Part shown: positions 10,401 to 21,667 of the stretch, piece after piece
Layout of the letters: each line of letters opens with the position of its first letter
Numbering within the stretch: the stretch's first letter is position 1
NCBI RefSeq assembly: GCF_007859315.1
Contig: NZ_VOHA01000025.1
Location: forward strand, 1 to 64,000
DNA from: Reyranella sp. CPCC 100927
Lineage (GTDB): Bacteria > Pseudomonadota > Alphaproteobacteria > Reyranellales > Reyranellaceae
Length of the DNA: 64,000 nt
Reading direction: 5' to 3'
Notes under the pieces: generated by a model
Databases searched by the model: none
What the model saw: only the letters and a program-made list of their open reading frames with translations
Told to the model about the DNA's origin: nothing
Program-made: the position numbers and the translations under genes

Positions 10401-10443
10401 TTGACTCCCGATGTCGGCCAATATATTACCGACTGGTAAGATA
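10401..10443 (+). promoter_or_regulatory. thiolase promoter with TetR operator
   Basis: A -35 box TTGACT (10401-10406), a 17-bp spacer and -10 box TATTAC (10424-10429) point toward the thiolase gene. TTACC-GACT-GGTAA (10426-10439) overlaps the -10 box, and symmetry continues outward with TAT (10422-10424) and ATA (10441-10443). A repressor bound here would block RNA polymerase. The divergent TetR gene is the natural candidate. Confidence 0.65.
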
Positions 10444-10475
10444 AAGTCCAGTGGGTCATTTTTGGGAGGTGTCGG

Positions 10476-11660
10476 ATGTCAGCGCATGTCCACGTCGCCG
10501 GGGTCGGCATGATCCCGTTCGCCAAGCCCGGTGCCAGCGCGCCGTACCACGAGATGGGAGCGGAGGCGGCGCGGCGCGCGCTGGCCGACGCCGGCCTCGA
10601 CTACACGGCGATCCAGCAGGCCTATGTCGGCTATGTCTACGGCGACTCCACCTGCGGCCAGCGCGCGCTCTATCCGGTGGGGATGACCGGCATCCCGATC
10701 ATCAACGTCAACAACAACTGTTCCACCGGCTCGACCGCGCTCTACATGGCGCGTCAGGCGATCGCCTCGGGCGCGGCGGACTGCGTGCTGGCACTCGGCT
10801 TCGAACAGATGAAGCCCGGCGCTTTGGGATCGGTCTATACCGACCGTCCGAGCGCCTTCGACGACTTCGATGCCGCCGCCGACAAGCTGGTGGATGCCGC
10901 CGGGATCCCGCTGGCGCTGCGCTATTTCGGCGGCGCCGGCCTCAGCCACATGCAGAAGCACGGCACGCCGCTGACCGCCTTCGCCAAGGTGCGCGCCAAG
11001 GCCAGCCGACACGCCAAGAACAATCCGCTGGCGCTGTTCCGCAAGGAGGTGACGGCCGACGACGTCATGAACGACCAGGTGATCTGGCCGGGCGTGATGA
11101 CCCGCCTGATGGCCTGCCCGCCGACCTGCGGCGGCGCGGCCGCGATCCTGGTGTCGGAGACATTTGCCGCCAAGCATGGCCTGCGTCGCGACGTCCGCAT
11201 CGCAGCCCAGGCGATGACCACCGACACGCCGTCGACCTTCGGCACCGGCGATATGATGCAGCTGGTCGGCTACGACATGACCCGCGCCGCGGCCAGCAAG
11301 GTCTACGAGGCCGCCGGCGTCGGGCCCGACGACATCGATGTGGTCGAGCTGCACGACTGTTTCGCCCAGAACGAGCTGATCACCTACGAGGCGCTCGGGC
11401 TCTGTCCCGAGGGCGGCGCGGCGCAATTCATCGACGCGGGCGACAACACCTACGGCGGCCGCATTGTCACCAATCCGTCCGGCGGGTTGCTGTCGAAGGG
11501 CCATCCGCTGGGCGCCACCGGCCTGGCGCAATGCTACGAACTCACACGGCAGCTGCGCGGGGCTGCGGAGGGGACCCAGGTCGAAGGTGTGCGGCTGGCG
11601 CTTCAGCACAATCTCGGCCTGGGCGGCGCCTGCGTCGTCACGCTCTACGAGCACGCCTGA
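10476..11660 (+). CDS. thiolase, lipid-transfer (SCP-x) type
   Basis: The 394-residue protein belongs to the SCP2/SCP-x thiolase group. The acylation cysteine is Cys82 in VNNNCSTGS; His293 in ELHDCFAQNE, His343 in KGHPLGATG and Cys386 in GGACV complete the usual set, although the N-terminal half is short and divergent compared with degradative thiolases. It would cleave or condense 3-ketoacyl-CoA. A strong ribosome site GGGAGGT lies 5 bp before the ATG. It starts an operon with two MaoC proteins and an SDR, opposite the TetR-ligase pair. Confidence 0.88.
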   Translation: MSAHVHVAGVGMIPFAKPGASAPYHEMGAEAARRALADAGLDYTAIQQAYVGYVYGDSTCGQRALYPVGMTGIPIINVNNNCSTGSTALYMARQAIASGAADCVLALGFEQMKPGALGSVYTDRPSAFDDFDAAADKLVDAAGIPLALRYFGGAGLSHMQKHGTPLTAFAKVRAKASRHAKNNPLALFRKEVTADDVMNDQVIWPGVMTRLMACPPTCGGAAAILVSETFAAKHGLRRDVRIAAQAMTTDTPSTFGTGDMMQLVGYDMTRAAASKVYEAAGVGPDDIDVVELHDCFAQNELITYEALGLCPEGGAAQFIDAGDNTYGGRIVTNPSGGLLSKGHPLGATGLAQCYELTRQLRGAAEGTQVEGVRLALQHNLGLGGACVVTLYEHA

Positions 11661-11668
11661 GGTCCGCC

Positions 11669-12124
11669 GTGGTCGATCAATCCGTCGTCGGACGCCGCTT
11701 CACCCCGGTCACGGCCCATGTTGAGCCGGGACGCCTGCGTTACTTCTTCAACACGTTGGGCGAGACCAATCCGGTCTATCGCGACCCCGCGGCGGCCCGG
11801 GCCGGCGGCTATGCCGGCGTACCGGTGCCGCCGACCTACCTGTTCTGCCTGGAGATGATGGACGCGGACACGCCGTTCGAGTTTCTGACCGCGCTCGACA
11901 TCGATATCGCCCGCGTGTTGCACGGCGAGCAGAGCTTTACCTACCACGCGCCCGTTGTGGTCGGCGACACGTTGACCTTCCGGCCGCAGGTGAAGAGCGT
12001 CACGGACAAAAAGGGCGGCGCCATGACCTTGATCGAGGTCGAGACCGCGGTCGTCAACCAGCACGGCGTGCATGTCGCCGACACCACCCGCACGATCGTG
12101 GTGCGCAACGGAGGCGCCGCATGA
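11669..12124 (+). CDS. MaoC-like hot-dog protein (N-terminal type)
   Basis: The 151-residue product is read from GTG 11669, 8 bp after the thiolase stop. The phrases VEPGRLRYFFNTLGETNPVYRD and VPVPPTYLF belong to the MaoC N-terminal domain (FAS1-DH type), which lacks the DxxxxH hydratase dyad and forms a complex with a catalytic partner. The stop overlaps the ATG of the next MaoC gene (ATGA), so a heterodimeric enoyl-CoA hydratase is likely. Confidence 0.82.
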   Translation: MVDQSVVGRRFTPVTAHVEPGRLRYFFNTLGETNPVYRDPAAARAGGYAGVPVPPTYLFCLEMMDADTPFEFLTALDIDIARVLHGEQSFTYHAPVVVGDTLTFRPQVKSVTDKKGGAMTLIEVETAVVNQHGVHVADTTRTIVVRNGGAA

Positions 12125-12531
12125 GCGTACTCGCCAATGCCGCGGTGGGCGACCGTGTCGTGCACAAGAGCTTCCCGCCGATCAGCCGACACCGGCTGGC
12201 GCTCTATTGCGGCGCGTCGGGTGATCACAACCCGATCCATGTCGACAGCGATTTCGCCCGCAAGGCTGGATTTCCGGATGTGTTCAGCCACGGCATGCTG
12301 GTCATGGGCTATCTCGGCCAGGCACTGACGGACGCGGTGCCGCCGTCGCAGATCCGCGCCTTCTCGACCCGCTTCGCCGCCATCACCCAGCTCGGCGCCC
12401 AGCTGACCTGCGAGGGCCATGTCGCCGAACTGAGCGAGCATGACGGCGAGCGCCGCGCCCGCCTGACGCTCACCGCGCGCGACGAGACCGGCCAGGTCAA
12501 GCTCGCCGGCGAGGCGGTGGTGGCGATCTAG
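12121..12531 (+). CDS. MaoC-family enoyl-CoA hydratase, catalytic subunit
   Basis: The 136-residue protein has the hydratase-2 motif SGDHNPIHVD with Asp35 and His40, followed by SHGMLVMGYLGQAL. It should hydrate trans-2-enoyl-CoA to the (R)-3-hydroxy form in partnership with the preceding protein. It overlaps that gene by 4 bp and is followed by a family B hairpin before the SDR gene. Confidence 0.87.
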   Translation: MSVLANAAVGDRVVHKSFPPISRHRLALYCGASGDHNPIHVDSDFARKAGFPDVFSHGMLVMGYLGQALTDAVPPSQIRAFSTRFAAITQLGAQLTCEGHVAELSEHDGERRARLTLTARDETGQVKLAGEAVVAI

Positions 12532-12535
12532 AGCA

Positions 12536-12620
12536 CCTGGGAGCGCGGGCGTCCCGCCCGCTCATGTCAGGCGAAAGCGTGCCCTCGCCGTGATGCGGGC
12601 GAGACGCCCGCGCTCCCAGG
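12536..12620. repeat. family B hairpin
   Basis: CCTGGGAGCGCGGGCGTCCC at the left has its reverse complement ending at 12620; a second copy lies at 13482-13566. It fills the gap between the MaoC and SDR genes and may act as a terminator or mRNA-stability element. Confidence 0.8.
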
Positions 12621-12651
12621 AACAATCGAAACTTGGAACGAGGGGAACATC

Positions 12652-13479
12652 ATGACCAAGCTTACTGGAAAAGTCGCGCTCGTCACCGGTTCGGGACGCG
12701 GCATCGGCCGCGCCATCGCACTCAAGCTCGCCAGCGAGGGCGCCAAGGTCGTGGTCAACGACCTTGACGCTGCGCCGGGCGATGCGGTGGCGGCGGAGAT
12801 CGTGGCCGCCGGCGGCCAGGCGGTCGCCGTCAACGGCAGCGTGTCGGAGGCTGGCTTTCCCGATCGTTTCGTCGGCGCGGCGATGGAGCGGTTCGGCGGC
12901 CTCGATATCGTGGTCAACAATGCCGGCTACACCTGGGACGCCACCATCCAGAAGATGACCGACGAGCAGTTCCAGGCGATGCTGGACGTGCATCTGGTGG
13001 CGCCGTTCCGCATCCTGCGCGCCGCGGCCGAGCCGATCCGGATCATGGCGAAGAAGGAGGCGGAAGAGGGTCGCGAGGTCTTCCGCAAGGTGGTCAACAT
13101 CTCGTCCATCGCCGGGCTGTACGGCAATGCCGGTCAGGCGAGCTATTCGGCGGCGAAGGCCTCTCTGATCGGCCTCACCCGCACCCTGTGCAAGGAGTGG
13201 GGCCGCTACAAGGTCAACGTCAACTGCGTCGCGTTCGGCCTGATCAACACCCGCCTGACCCAGCCGATCGAAAAGCAGCAGAAGACCATCGACGTTGCCG
13301 GCCGCGACATCAAGGTGGGCGTACAGCCGCAGATGCTCGAGGCCATGGGACGGATGATTCCGCTCGGCCGCGGCGGCACGCCCGAGGAAGCGGCGGATTC
13401 GGTCTACCTGTTCTGCAGCCCGGAATCCAATTACATCAGCGGCCAGGTCGTCGTCTGCGGCGGCGGCCTCATCCTCTGA
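12652..13479 (+). CDS. short-chain dehydrogenase, 3-hydroxyacyl-CoA type
   Basis: The 275-residue SDR has TGSGRGIG at 12-19, NNAG at 89-92, and catalytic Ser152, Tyr165 and Lys169. It carries an insertion (about residues 128-146, rich in Lys and Glu) before the catalytic serine, seen in SDRs of acyl-CoA clusters. In this operon (ligase, hydratase, thiolase) it fits the 3-hydroxyacyl-CoA dehydrogenase step, so the module has every beta-oxidation step except an acyl-CoA dehydrogenase. The precise substrate is unknown. Confidence 0.87.
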   Translation: MTKLTGKVALVTGSGRGIGRAIALKLASEGAKVVVNDLDAAPGDAVAAEIVAAGGQAVAVNGSVSEAGFPDRFVGAAMERFGGLDIVVNNAGYTWDATIQKMTDEQFQAMLDVHLVAPFRILRAAAEPIRIMAKKEAEEGREVFRKVVNISSIAGLYGNAGQASYSAAKASLIGLTRTLCKEWGRYKVNVNCVAFGLINTRLTQPIEKQQKTIDVAGRDIKVGVQPQMLEAMGRMIPLGRGGTPEEAADSVYLFCSPESNYISGQVVVCGGGLIL

Positions 13480-13481
13480 GT

Positions 13482-13566
13482 CCTGGGAGCGCGGGCCCTC
13501 CGGCCCGCTCATGCCGGGCCGAAAGCAAAGTGCGCGCCTTGATGCGGGTGAGACGCCCGCGCCCCC
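13482..13566. repeat. family B hairpin
   Basis: The left arm TCCTGGGAGCGCGGGCCCTC pairs with a right arm ending in CGCCCGCGCCCCC. It directly follows the SDR stop and is the second copy within 1 kb. Confidence 0.78.
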
Positions 13567-13669
13567 AATTGAGCGGTGAGGGGAAGCAGCGTCGCGTTTC
13601 CTTCCATCCAGGGTGCGACACGTCGGTCTGGTTTTATACCTTGGGTAGAAAGACATAACTACAATTCTA

Positions 13670-13698
13670 TTGACTGTGGCGGTCCCGTCGGATATATG
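13670..13698 (+). promoter_or_regulatory. candidate sigma-70 promoter
   Basis: TTGACT (13670-13675), a 17-bp spacer and TATATG (13693-13698) face the enoyl-CoA hydratase-like gene 275 bp downstream. The long leader contains the phased CTGGCC repeats. Support is consensus similarity only. Confidence 0.35.
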
Positions 13699-13786
13699 GG
13701 GCGAGCGTGGGCGCTTCTGCCTGGCGGCACCTTGCATCCGGGAACATGCCGCCGCGGGGCGGAGGCGGCGTGATCGGCGGCCGGAC

Positions 13787-13900
13787 TTTCTGGCCTTAAC
13801 TGGCCGCAGCTGGCCATCATCTGCCGCCCTGCGTGCCGTCCGATAGTCCCTTGGAATGAAAGCAGAAAGTGAATTTCTGGCCGTATCTGCCCATTCTGCC
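13787..13900. repeat. two clusters of phased CTGGCC direct repeats
   Basis: Cluster 1 has CTGGCC at 13790, 13800 and 13810. Cluster 2 has CTGGCC at 13877, CTGCCC at 13887 and CTGCC at 13896. Both begin TTTCTGGCC. Spacing of one helical turn suggests cooperative protein binding upstream of the hydratase-like gene. Confidence 0.55.
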
Positions 13901-13972
13901 ATGACATCTCGCTTTGGCCGCTGCTACACCCTAGGATGACGATCCAGGGACAAGAGGGCGCGGACCAGAACG

Positions 13973-14764
13973 ATGAACGACAACACCGCGCCGGTCCTGC
14001 AGTCGGTCGCTGACGGGATCGCGACCATCACGTTGAACCGTCCCCGGGCGATGAACGCTTTCGACGGCGCGACCGCCCAGGCCATCCTCGACGCCGTGGC
14101 CGCCGTCGCCCGCGACCCCGCGGTGCGCGTGGTGGTGTTCGCCGCCGACGGCCCGGCCTTCTCGGCCGGTGGCGACTTCAACTGGGTGCTGACCTGGCCC
14201 GGCCTCAGCGCGGCCGAGCGCCAGCAGGGTGCCCGGGTGATGACCGAGGTGGTGCAGGCGATCTATGACCTGCCCAAGCCGACGATCGCGCGGGTGCAGG
14301 GCGCCGCGGTGGGCGGCGGCATCGGCGTCATGCTGGCCTGCGACTATGCCGTTGCTGCCGAGGCCGCGCGCTTCGGCCTGACCTCGGTGCGCAACGGCCT
14401 GCTGGCAGGCATCGCGATTGCGGTGCTGATCCAGGCGGTGGGGCCGCGCCGCGCGCGGCAGCTGCTAATGCATGGCGGCGTCTTTCCCGCGCGCGAGGCG
14501 CTGGCGATCGGGCTGGTCGATCGTGTCGTGGCGCCCGAGCAGCTCGACGCCGAGGTGGCGGCGCTGGCCCGCGAGCTGACCCTGGGCGCGCCCGATGTGC
14601 AGGCCCTGATCAAGCGCCTGGTCACATCCATCGACGCGATGCCGGCGGCCGCCGCCGTGGTCGACCTGGTGGCGGACAACGTTGCGGCCCAGTGCGTCAC
14701 CGACGAAGCGCGCGAGGGCATGTCCGCGTTCCTCGCCAAGCGCAAGCCGCGGTGGGTGCGATGA
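13973..14764 (+). CDS. enoyl-CoA hydratase/isomerase family, catalytic Glu missing
   Basis: The 263-residue crotonase-fold protein keeps the oxyanion-hole segments FSAGGDF (63-69) and AVGGGIG (112-118). The two glutamates of classical hydratase are absent: Gly118 stands where Glu144 of rat hydratase aligns (GGGCE), and Ser138 in FGLTSVRNG replaces Glu164 (FGxPE). It may therefore be an isomerase, hydrolase or another crotonase reaction rather than a hydratase. Gene order hydratase-like then carboxylase alpha subunit recalls liuC-liuD of leucine degradation, but liuA, liuB and liuE are not nearby. It overlaps the next gene by ATGA. Confidence 0.8.
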   Translation: MNDNTAPVLQSVADGIATITLNRPRAMNAFDGATAQAILDAVAAVARDPAVRVVVFAADGPAFSAGGDFNWVLTWPGLSAAERQQGARVMTEVVQAIYDLPKPTIARVQGAAVGGGIGVMLACDYAVAAEAARFGLTSVRNGLLAGIAIAVLIQAVGPRRARQLLMHGGVFPAREALAIGLVDRVVAPEQLDAEVAALARELTLGAPDVQALIKRLVTSIDAMPAAAAVVDLVADNVAAQCVTDEAREGMSAFLAKRKPRWVR

Positions 14765-15231
14765 GAGGTGTCCTGGCGATCGCTCTTGCGGTCGGGTTGC
14801 TCGGGACCGGGGCGACGCTTGGTCTTGCGGTCGCGCAAACCGCGCCCAGCCCGGCCGTCGAGGAGTTCGCCGAAAGTGTTGGTGCCGTCGCCTTTGCTGC
14901 CGGCCAGATGGTGATCCAGGCACGCGTCTGCGGCGGCGATGAAAAGATCGGCCATGACATCCGCAAGCTGATCGGCGACCGGGTGCGCCAGTGCCTCGCG
15001 ACGGACTCGCGGCTGAAGGAGATTGCAGAGCAGATGGATGCCGCCTTTGACAGCATGCTGACGAACGCCGCGGTGACGGCCGAGCGCCGCGGCAAGGAAA
15101 CGGTGTGTGCGCTCTATCGCAGCCCCGATCTGCAGGTCGAGGTGGCCACGGCGCTGCAGATGGGCACCCAGCTCGCCACCGATGCCGGCCGCGAGCGGAT
15201 CAGCCGCCTGCCATGTCCGGCGAAGGATTGA
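14761..15231 (+). CDS. secreted four-cysteine protein, paralogue 1
   Basis: The 156-residue product has a signal peptide (hydrophobic 4-24, ending GLAVAQT) and a helical mature part with four cysteines: ARVCGG, VRQCL, TVCALY and LPCP. Spacings between the first three are 20 and 37 residues. The next gene encodes a similar protein with the same cysteine plan. I do not recognise a family. The start ATG overlaps the stop of the crotonase gene, so it is probably co-transcribed; a periplasmic, disulfide-bonded protein is inferred. Confidence 0.7.
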   Translation: MRGVLAIALAVGLLGTGATLGLAVAQTAPSPAVEEFAESVGAVAFAAGQMVIQARVCGGDEKIGHDIRKLIGDRVRQCLATDSRLKEIAEQMDAAFDSMLTNAAVTAERRGKETVCALYRSPDLQVEVATALQMGTQLATDAGRERISRLPCPAKD

Positions 15232-15235
15232 GGTG

Positions 15236-15703
15236 ATGAAAGCGATCTACGGCGCGCTGGCAGCGCTGGTGGTCACGGGCGCCCAGGCCCAGACCTCCCC
15301 GGTTCCCGCCTCCGATCTTGATCCCCTGTCGCTCTTCGGCCAGGACGTATCGAGCGCCGTCGATCGGGCCGTGGATCTCTCGGTCTATGCCAGCCTGTGC
15401 GGCACCGGCAACGTGGCCGCCGCCCTGGTGCTGCGCGATGCGGCGACACGCAAGGTCGCCGACTGTTTCAGGGCCGATTCCAAGGCCGCGACATGGGCCG
15501 CCGACATCACCACGCATTTCGAGGGCAGGCGCGCCCTGTTGCTGGATCTTGTTAACAAGAACGGCAAGGACGCGGTGTGCGGACGGCTGTACGAGAGCGA
15601 CGGCAAGACGCTGTCGGCCTATGGCCGGGAGGTCGTGGCCGATGGCGAACGCTACGCGACGTCGGCGGCTTCGGCACCGATTGCCAAGCGGCCGTGTCCG
15701 TGA
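15236..15703 (+). CDS. secreted four-cysteine protein, paralogue 2
   Basis: The 155-residue product starts at ATG 15236 (AGGTG precedes it) with signal peptide MKAIYGALAALVVTGAQAQ. Its four cysteines lie in ASLCGT, VADCFR, AVCGRLY and RPCP; the intervals are 21 and 37 residues for the first three, against 20 and 37 in paralogue 1. The tail KRPCP matches RLPCP. The pair clearly arose by tandem duplication. Function is unknown; the pair separates the crotonase gene from the carboxylase gene. Confidence 0.7.
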   Translation: MKAIYGALAALVVTGAQAQTSPVPASDLDPLSLFGQDVSSAVDRAVDLSVYASLCGTGNVAAALVLRDAATRKVADCFRADSKAATWAADITTHFEGRRALLLDLVNKNGKDAVCGRLYESDGKTLSAYGREVVADGERYATSAASAPIAKRPCP

Positions 15704-15739
15704 CAAGGGTCAGGCAAGATCGAAGTCGGGAAGGGGCGC

Positions 15740-17800
<2,061 letters not shown>

Positions 17801-17820
17801 GCCTCCTGGTGAGCTAGACT

Positions 17821-17905
17821 GTCATCCCGAGCGTAGCGAGGGATCTTCTATGAGTGAGGCAGGGTGTGCCGTTCGTACAAGATCCCTCGCTGCGCTCGGG
17901 ATGAC
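17821..17905. repeat. family C hairpin between convergent genes
   Basis: GTCATCCCGAGCGTAGCGAG opens the left arm and the near-perfect reverse complement ends at 17905. It lies between the convergent carboxylase and dppF-like genes, where it could also terminate transcription. Confidence 0.85.
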
Positions 17906-17931
17906 AGCTGCGACTCACCTTCGGCAGACAC

Positions 17932-18910
17932 CTACGCCGCGCGGTTGCGGAAGTGGCAGGCGGCGCGGTGGCCGGTGGTGACGTCTTCCAGCACCGGCGC
18001 GTCCGAGCGGCACTGGTCGGCCACCAGCGGGCAACGGGTGTGGAAGTGGCAACCCGGCGGCGGGGCCAGCGCGCTCGGGATTTCGCCGCGGGCCTTCTGG
18101 CCGGCCACGGCGCGGCGGCGGAAGGCATCGGGGATCGCCGCGATCAGCGCGCGCGTGTAGGGGTGGCGCGGATCCTCGAAGATCTCGCGCCAGCCGCCGC
18201 TTTCGACGATGCGGCCCAGGTACATCACCGCGACGCGGTCGCTGACGTGCTCGACCACGCCCAGGTCATGCGAGATCATGATGTAGGACAGGCCGAGATC
18301 GTCCTTGAGTTCCAGCAGCAGGTTGATGATCTGGGCCCGGATCGAGACGTCGAGCGCCGATACCGGCTCGTCGCACAGCACCAGGCGCGGGCGCAGGATC
18401 AGCGCGCGGGCGATGCCGATGCGCTGGCGCTGGCCGCCGGAGAATTCGTGCGGGTAGCGGTCGGCCTGTTCGGGACGCAGGCCGACCTTGGCCATGATGT
18501 CGGCGACGCGATGCTCGATCTCGGTCCTGTTGCCGATGCCGTGCAGCCGCAGCGGGTCGGTCAGGGTACGGCGCACGGTCTGGCGCGGGTTGAGCGAGGC
18601 GTAGGGATCCTGGAACACCATCTGCACCGTCTGGGCCAGGTGCATGTGGTTGGCCTTGTTGGTGGCGCTGATCTCCTGGTCGGCGATGCGGATGTGGCCA
18701 CGGGTCGGCGTGACGAGGCCCATGATCGTCATCGCCAGGGTGGATTTGCCGCAGCCCGATTCGCCAACCAGCCCCAGGCACTCGCCGGGATTGACGGTGA
18801 GCGCCACGCCGTCGACGGCCTTCAGCACGCGCTTGGGGCCCGAGAAGCCGCCGCCGAGCGGGTAGTGCACGGCAAGGTCGTCGATCGCCAGCAGGGGCGT
18901 CTTGTCGGTC

Positions 18911-18918
<8 letters not shown>
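17932..18918 (-). CDS. peptide-type ABC transporter ATPase (DppF-like)
   Basis: The 328-residue ATPase has Walker A GESGCGKST (52-60), signature FSGGQRQR, Walker B LVLCDEPVSALD, and the C-terminal oligopeptide-transporter extension with PGCHFHTRCP. It powers uptake through the adjacent DppB/C-like permeases on the cytoplasmic face of the membrane. It overlaps the preceding DppD-like gene by 8 bp and is the last gene of the minus-strand operon; a family C hairpin follows. Confidence 0.92.
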
Positions 18919-19884
<966 letters not shown>

Positions 19885-19888
<4 letters not shown>

Positions 19889-20706
19889 GACGTGCGCTCG
19901 CGCGATTGCGGGTCGAGGATGTCGCGCAGGCCATCACCCAGCAGGTTCAGGCCCAGCACGCTGATGAAGATGGCGAGGCCCGGGAAGATCGACAGCCACG
20001 GTGCCGTCGTGATCTGCTCGCGCGCATCCGAGAGCATGCTGCCCCAGCTTGGATAGGGCGGGCGGATGCCCAGCCCAAGGAACGACAGCGCCGCTTCGGC
20101 CAGGATCGAGCCGCCGGCGCCCAGGGTTGCGATCACGATCAGCGGCCCCAGGATGTTGGGCAGCAACTGCGTGAACATGATGCGCAGGTCGCTATAGCCC
20201 AGGATGCGCGCGGCCTGGATGTAGCCCTGCGATTTCAGCGACAGCACCTGGGCGCGGGCCAGGCGACAGGAATAGGACCAGCTGGTCAGGCCCAGCGCGA
20301 TCAGCAGGCTGACCAGGCCGGGACCGAGGATTGCCATGATGGCGAGCGCGAAGATCAAGGACGGGATCGCCAGCATCAGGTTGGTGAGGCCGCTCACCAG
20401 GTCATCCCACCAGCCGCCCCAGTAGCCGGCGGTCAGGCCCAGGGTGACGCCGATGATGCTGTTGATGCACTGCGCGACCAGGCCGACGGTGAGCGAGATG
20501 CGCGCGCCATGCACGACGCGCGAGTAGATGTCACGACCCTGCGCGTCAGTGCCGAACGGATACTCCCAGCTCGGCGGGAGCTCGGCGTTCATCAGGTTGG
20601 CGTCGAAGACAGGATCATGCGTGGCGATCACCGGCGCCAGCACGCCGACGATGACCGCGGTCGCGAAGAAGGCGCCGCCGATATAGAGGTTGGCCCGGAA
20701 CTTCAT
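19885..20706 (-). CDS. peptide-type ABC transporter permease (DppC-like)
   Basis: The 273-residue inner-membrane permease shows an N-terminal transmembrane helix (YIGGAFFATAVIVGVLAPVIA), the periplasmic PFGTDAQGRDIYSRVVHGARISL segment typical of DppC (quoted here as its PFGTDAQGRD core), and the coupling-loop EAALSFLGLGIRPPYPSWG region. About six membrane segments are visible. It lies 4 bp after the DppB-like gene. Confidence 0.91.
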
Positions 20707-20710
20707 GACA

Positions 20711-21643
20711 TCACGCGTAGCGGATGCGCGGATCGATCACGGCATAGGCGAGATCGACCAGCGTGTTGATGACGAGGAAGAAGAGCACGATCACCAGGAT
20801 GCAGCCCTGGACGGCGGGGATGTCGCGCTGGAACACCGAGTCGACCAGCAGCGAGCCCAGGCCGGGCCAGGAGAACAGCTTCTCGACCACGACCGCGGCG
20901 CCCATCAGCGAGCCGAACTGCAGGCCGATGGTGGTGATCACCAGCACCAGCGCGTTGCGCATCACGTGCCAGGTGACAACCCGCGTCTCGGCCATGCCCT
21001 TGGAGCGGGCGGTGCGCACGAAATCGGCGTTGAGCACGTCGAGCACCGCGGCCCGCGTGGTGCGCGCCAGCAGGGCCATCGGATTGAAGCCCAGCGCCAG
21101 CGCCGGCAGGATCAGGTAGCGCGGGCCGCCGTCGCCATAGCCGAAACTGGGCAGCCAGCCCAGCAGCAGGCCGAACAGGTACATCAGCATCAGGCCGAGC
21201 CAGAACTGCGGCAGCGACAGGCCCGAGACGGCACCGATCATCGATACCGAATCGACGACACTGCCCGGCTTGAGGGCGGCGATGAACCCCAGCGGCACGC
21301 CGACCAGGATGGCGAAGCACATAGCGGCGATCGCCAGCTTCAGCGACGGCCAGAGGCGGTCGGCGATCAGTTTGGTGACAGGTTCGCGGGTGCGGAACGA
21401 CTTGCCGAGATCGCCGACCAGCGTATGGCCGACGTAGCGGCCAAAACGCTCGAGAAGGGGATCATCCAGCCCCATCTCCTTGCGCATGCGCTCCATCACC
21501 TGCGGATCGAGCATGCGGCCGTCTTCGGCGCCGGTCGACGTGAAGCTGCCGGGGATGACGCTGAAGAGGACGAAGATGACGAGGATGACCGCGCCGACTG
21601 TCGGGATGATGTTCAACAGTCGGCGCAGGAGGACGGCCAGCAT
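20711..21643 (-). CDS. peptide-type ABC transporter permease (DppB-like)
   Basis: The 310-residue permease starts with the DppB-like hydrophobic N-terminus (RRLLNIIPTVGAVILVIFV) and has the coupling region ending VEKLFSWPGLGSLLVDS, near YAVIDPRIRYA at the C-terminus. It forms the translocation channel with the DppC-like subunit. The gap to the binding-protein gene upstream is 24 bp. Confidence 0.92.
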   Translation of the reverse strand: MLAVLLRRLLNIIPTVGAVILVIFVLFSVIPGSFTSTGAEDGRMLDPQVMERMRKEMGLDDPLLERFGRYVGHTLVGDLGKSFRTREPVTKLIADRLWPSLKLAIAAMCFAILVGVPLGFIAALKPGSVVDSVSMIGAVSGLSLPQFWLGLMLMYLFGLLLGWLPSFGYGDGGPRYLILPALALGFNPMALLARTTRAAVLDVLNADFVRTARSKGMAETRVVTWHVMRNALVLVITTIGLQFGSLMGAAVVVEKLFSWPGLGSLLVDSVFQRDIPAVQGCILVIVLFFLVINTLVDLAYAVIDPRIRYA

Positions 21644-21667
21644 CGAGCGCGACCCGGTGCAGCAGGA

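Larger units (their letters stand above)
13480..13972. other. intergenic region: repeat, promoter, phased direct repeats
   Basis: This 493-bp gap holds a family B hairpin, a candidate promoter at 13670-13698 and two clusters of 10-bp-phased CTGGCC repeats; these are listed separately. No gene is visible. Confidence 0.7.

Noticed and set aside
17814-18128. Small frame with the HPERSEGSC phrase
   Set aside because: Produced by the family C hairpin and the antisense of the ATPase gene.
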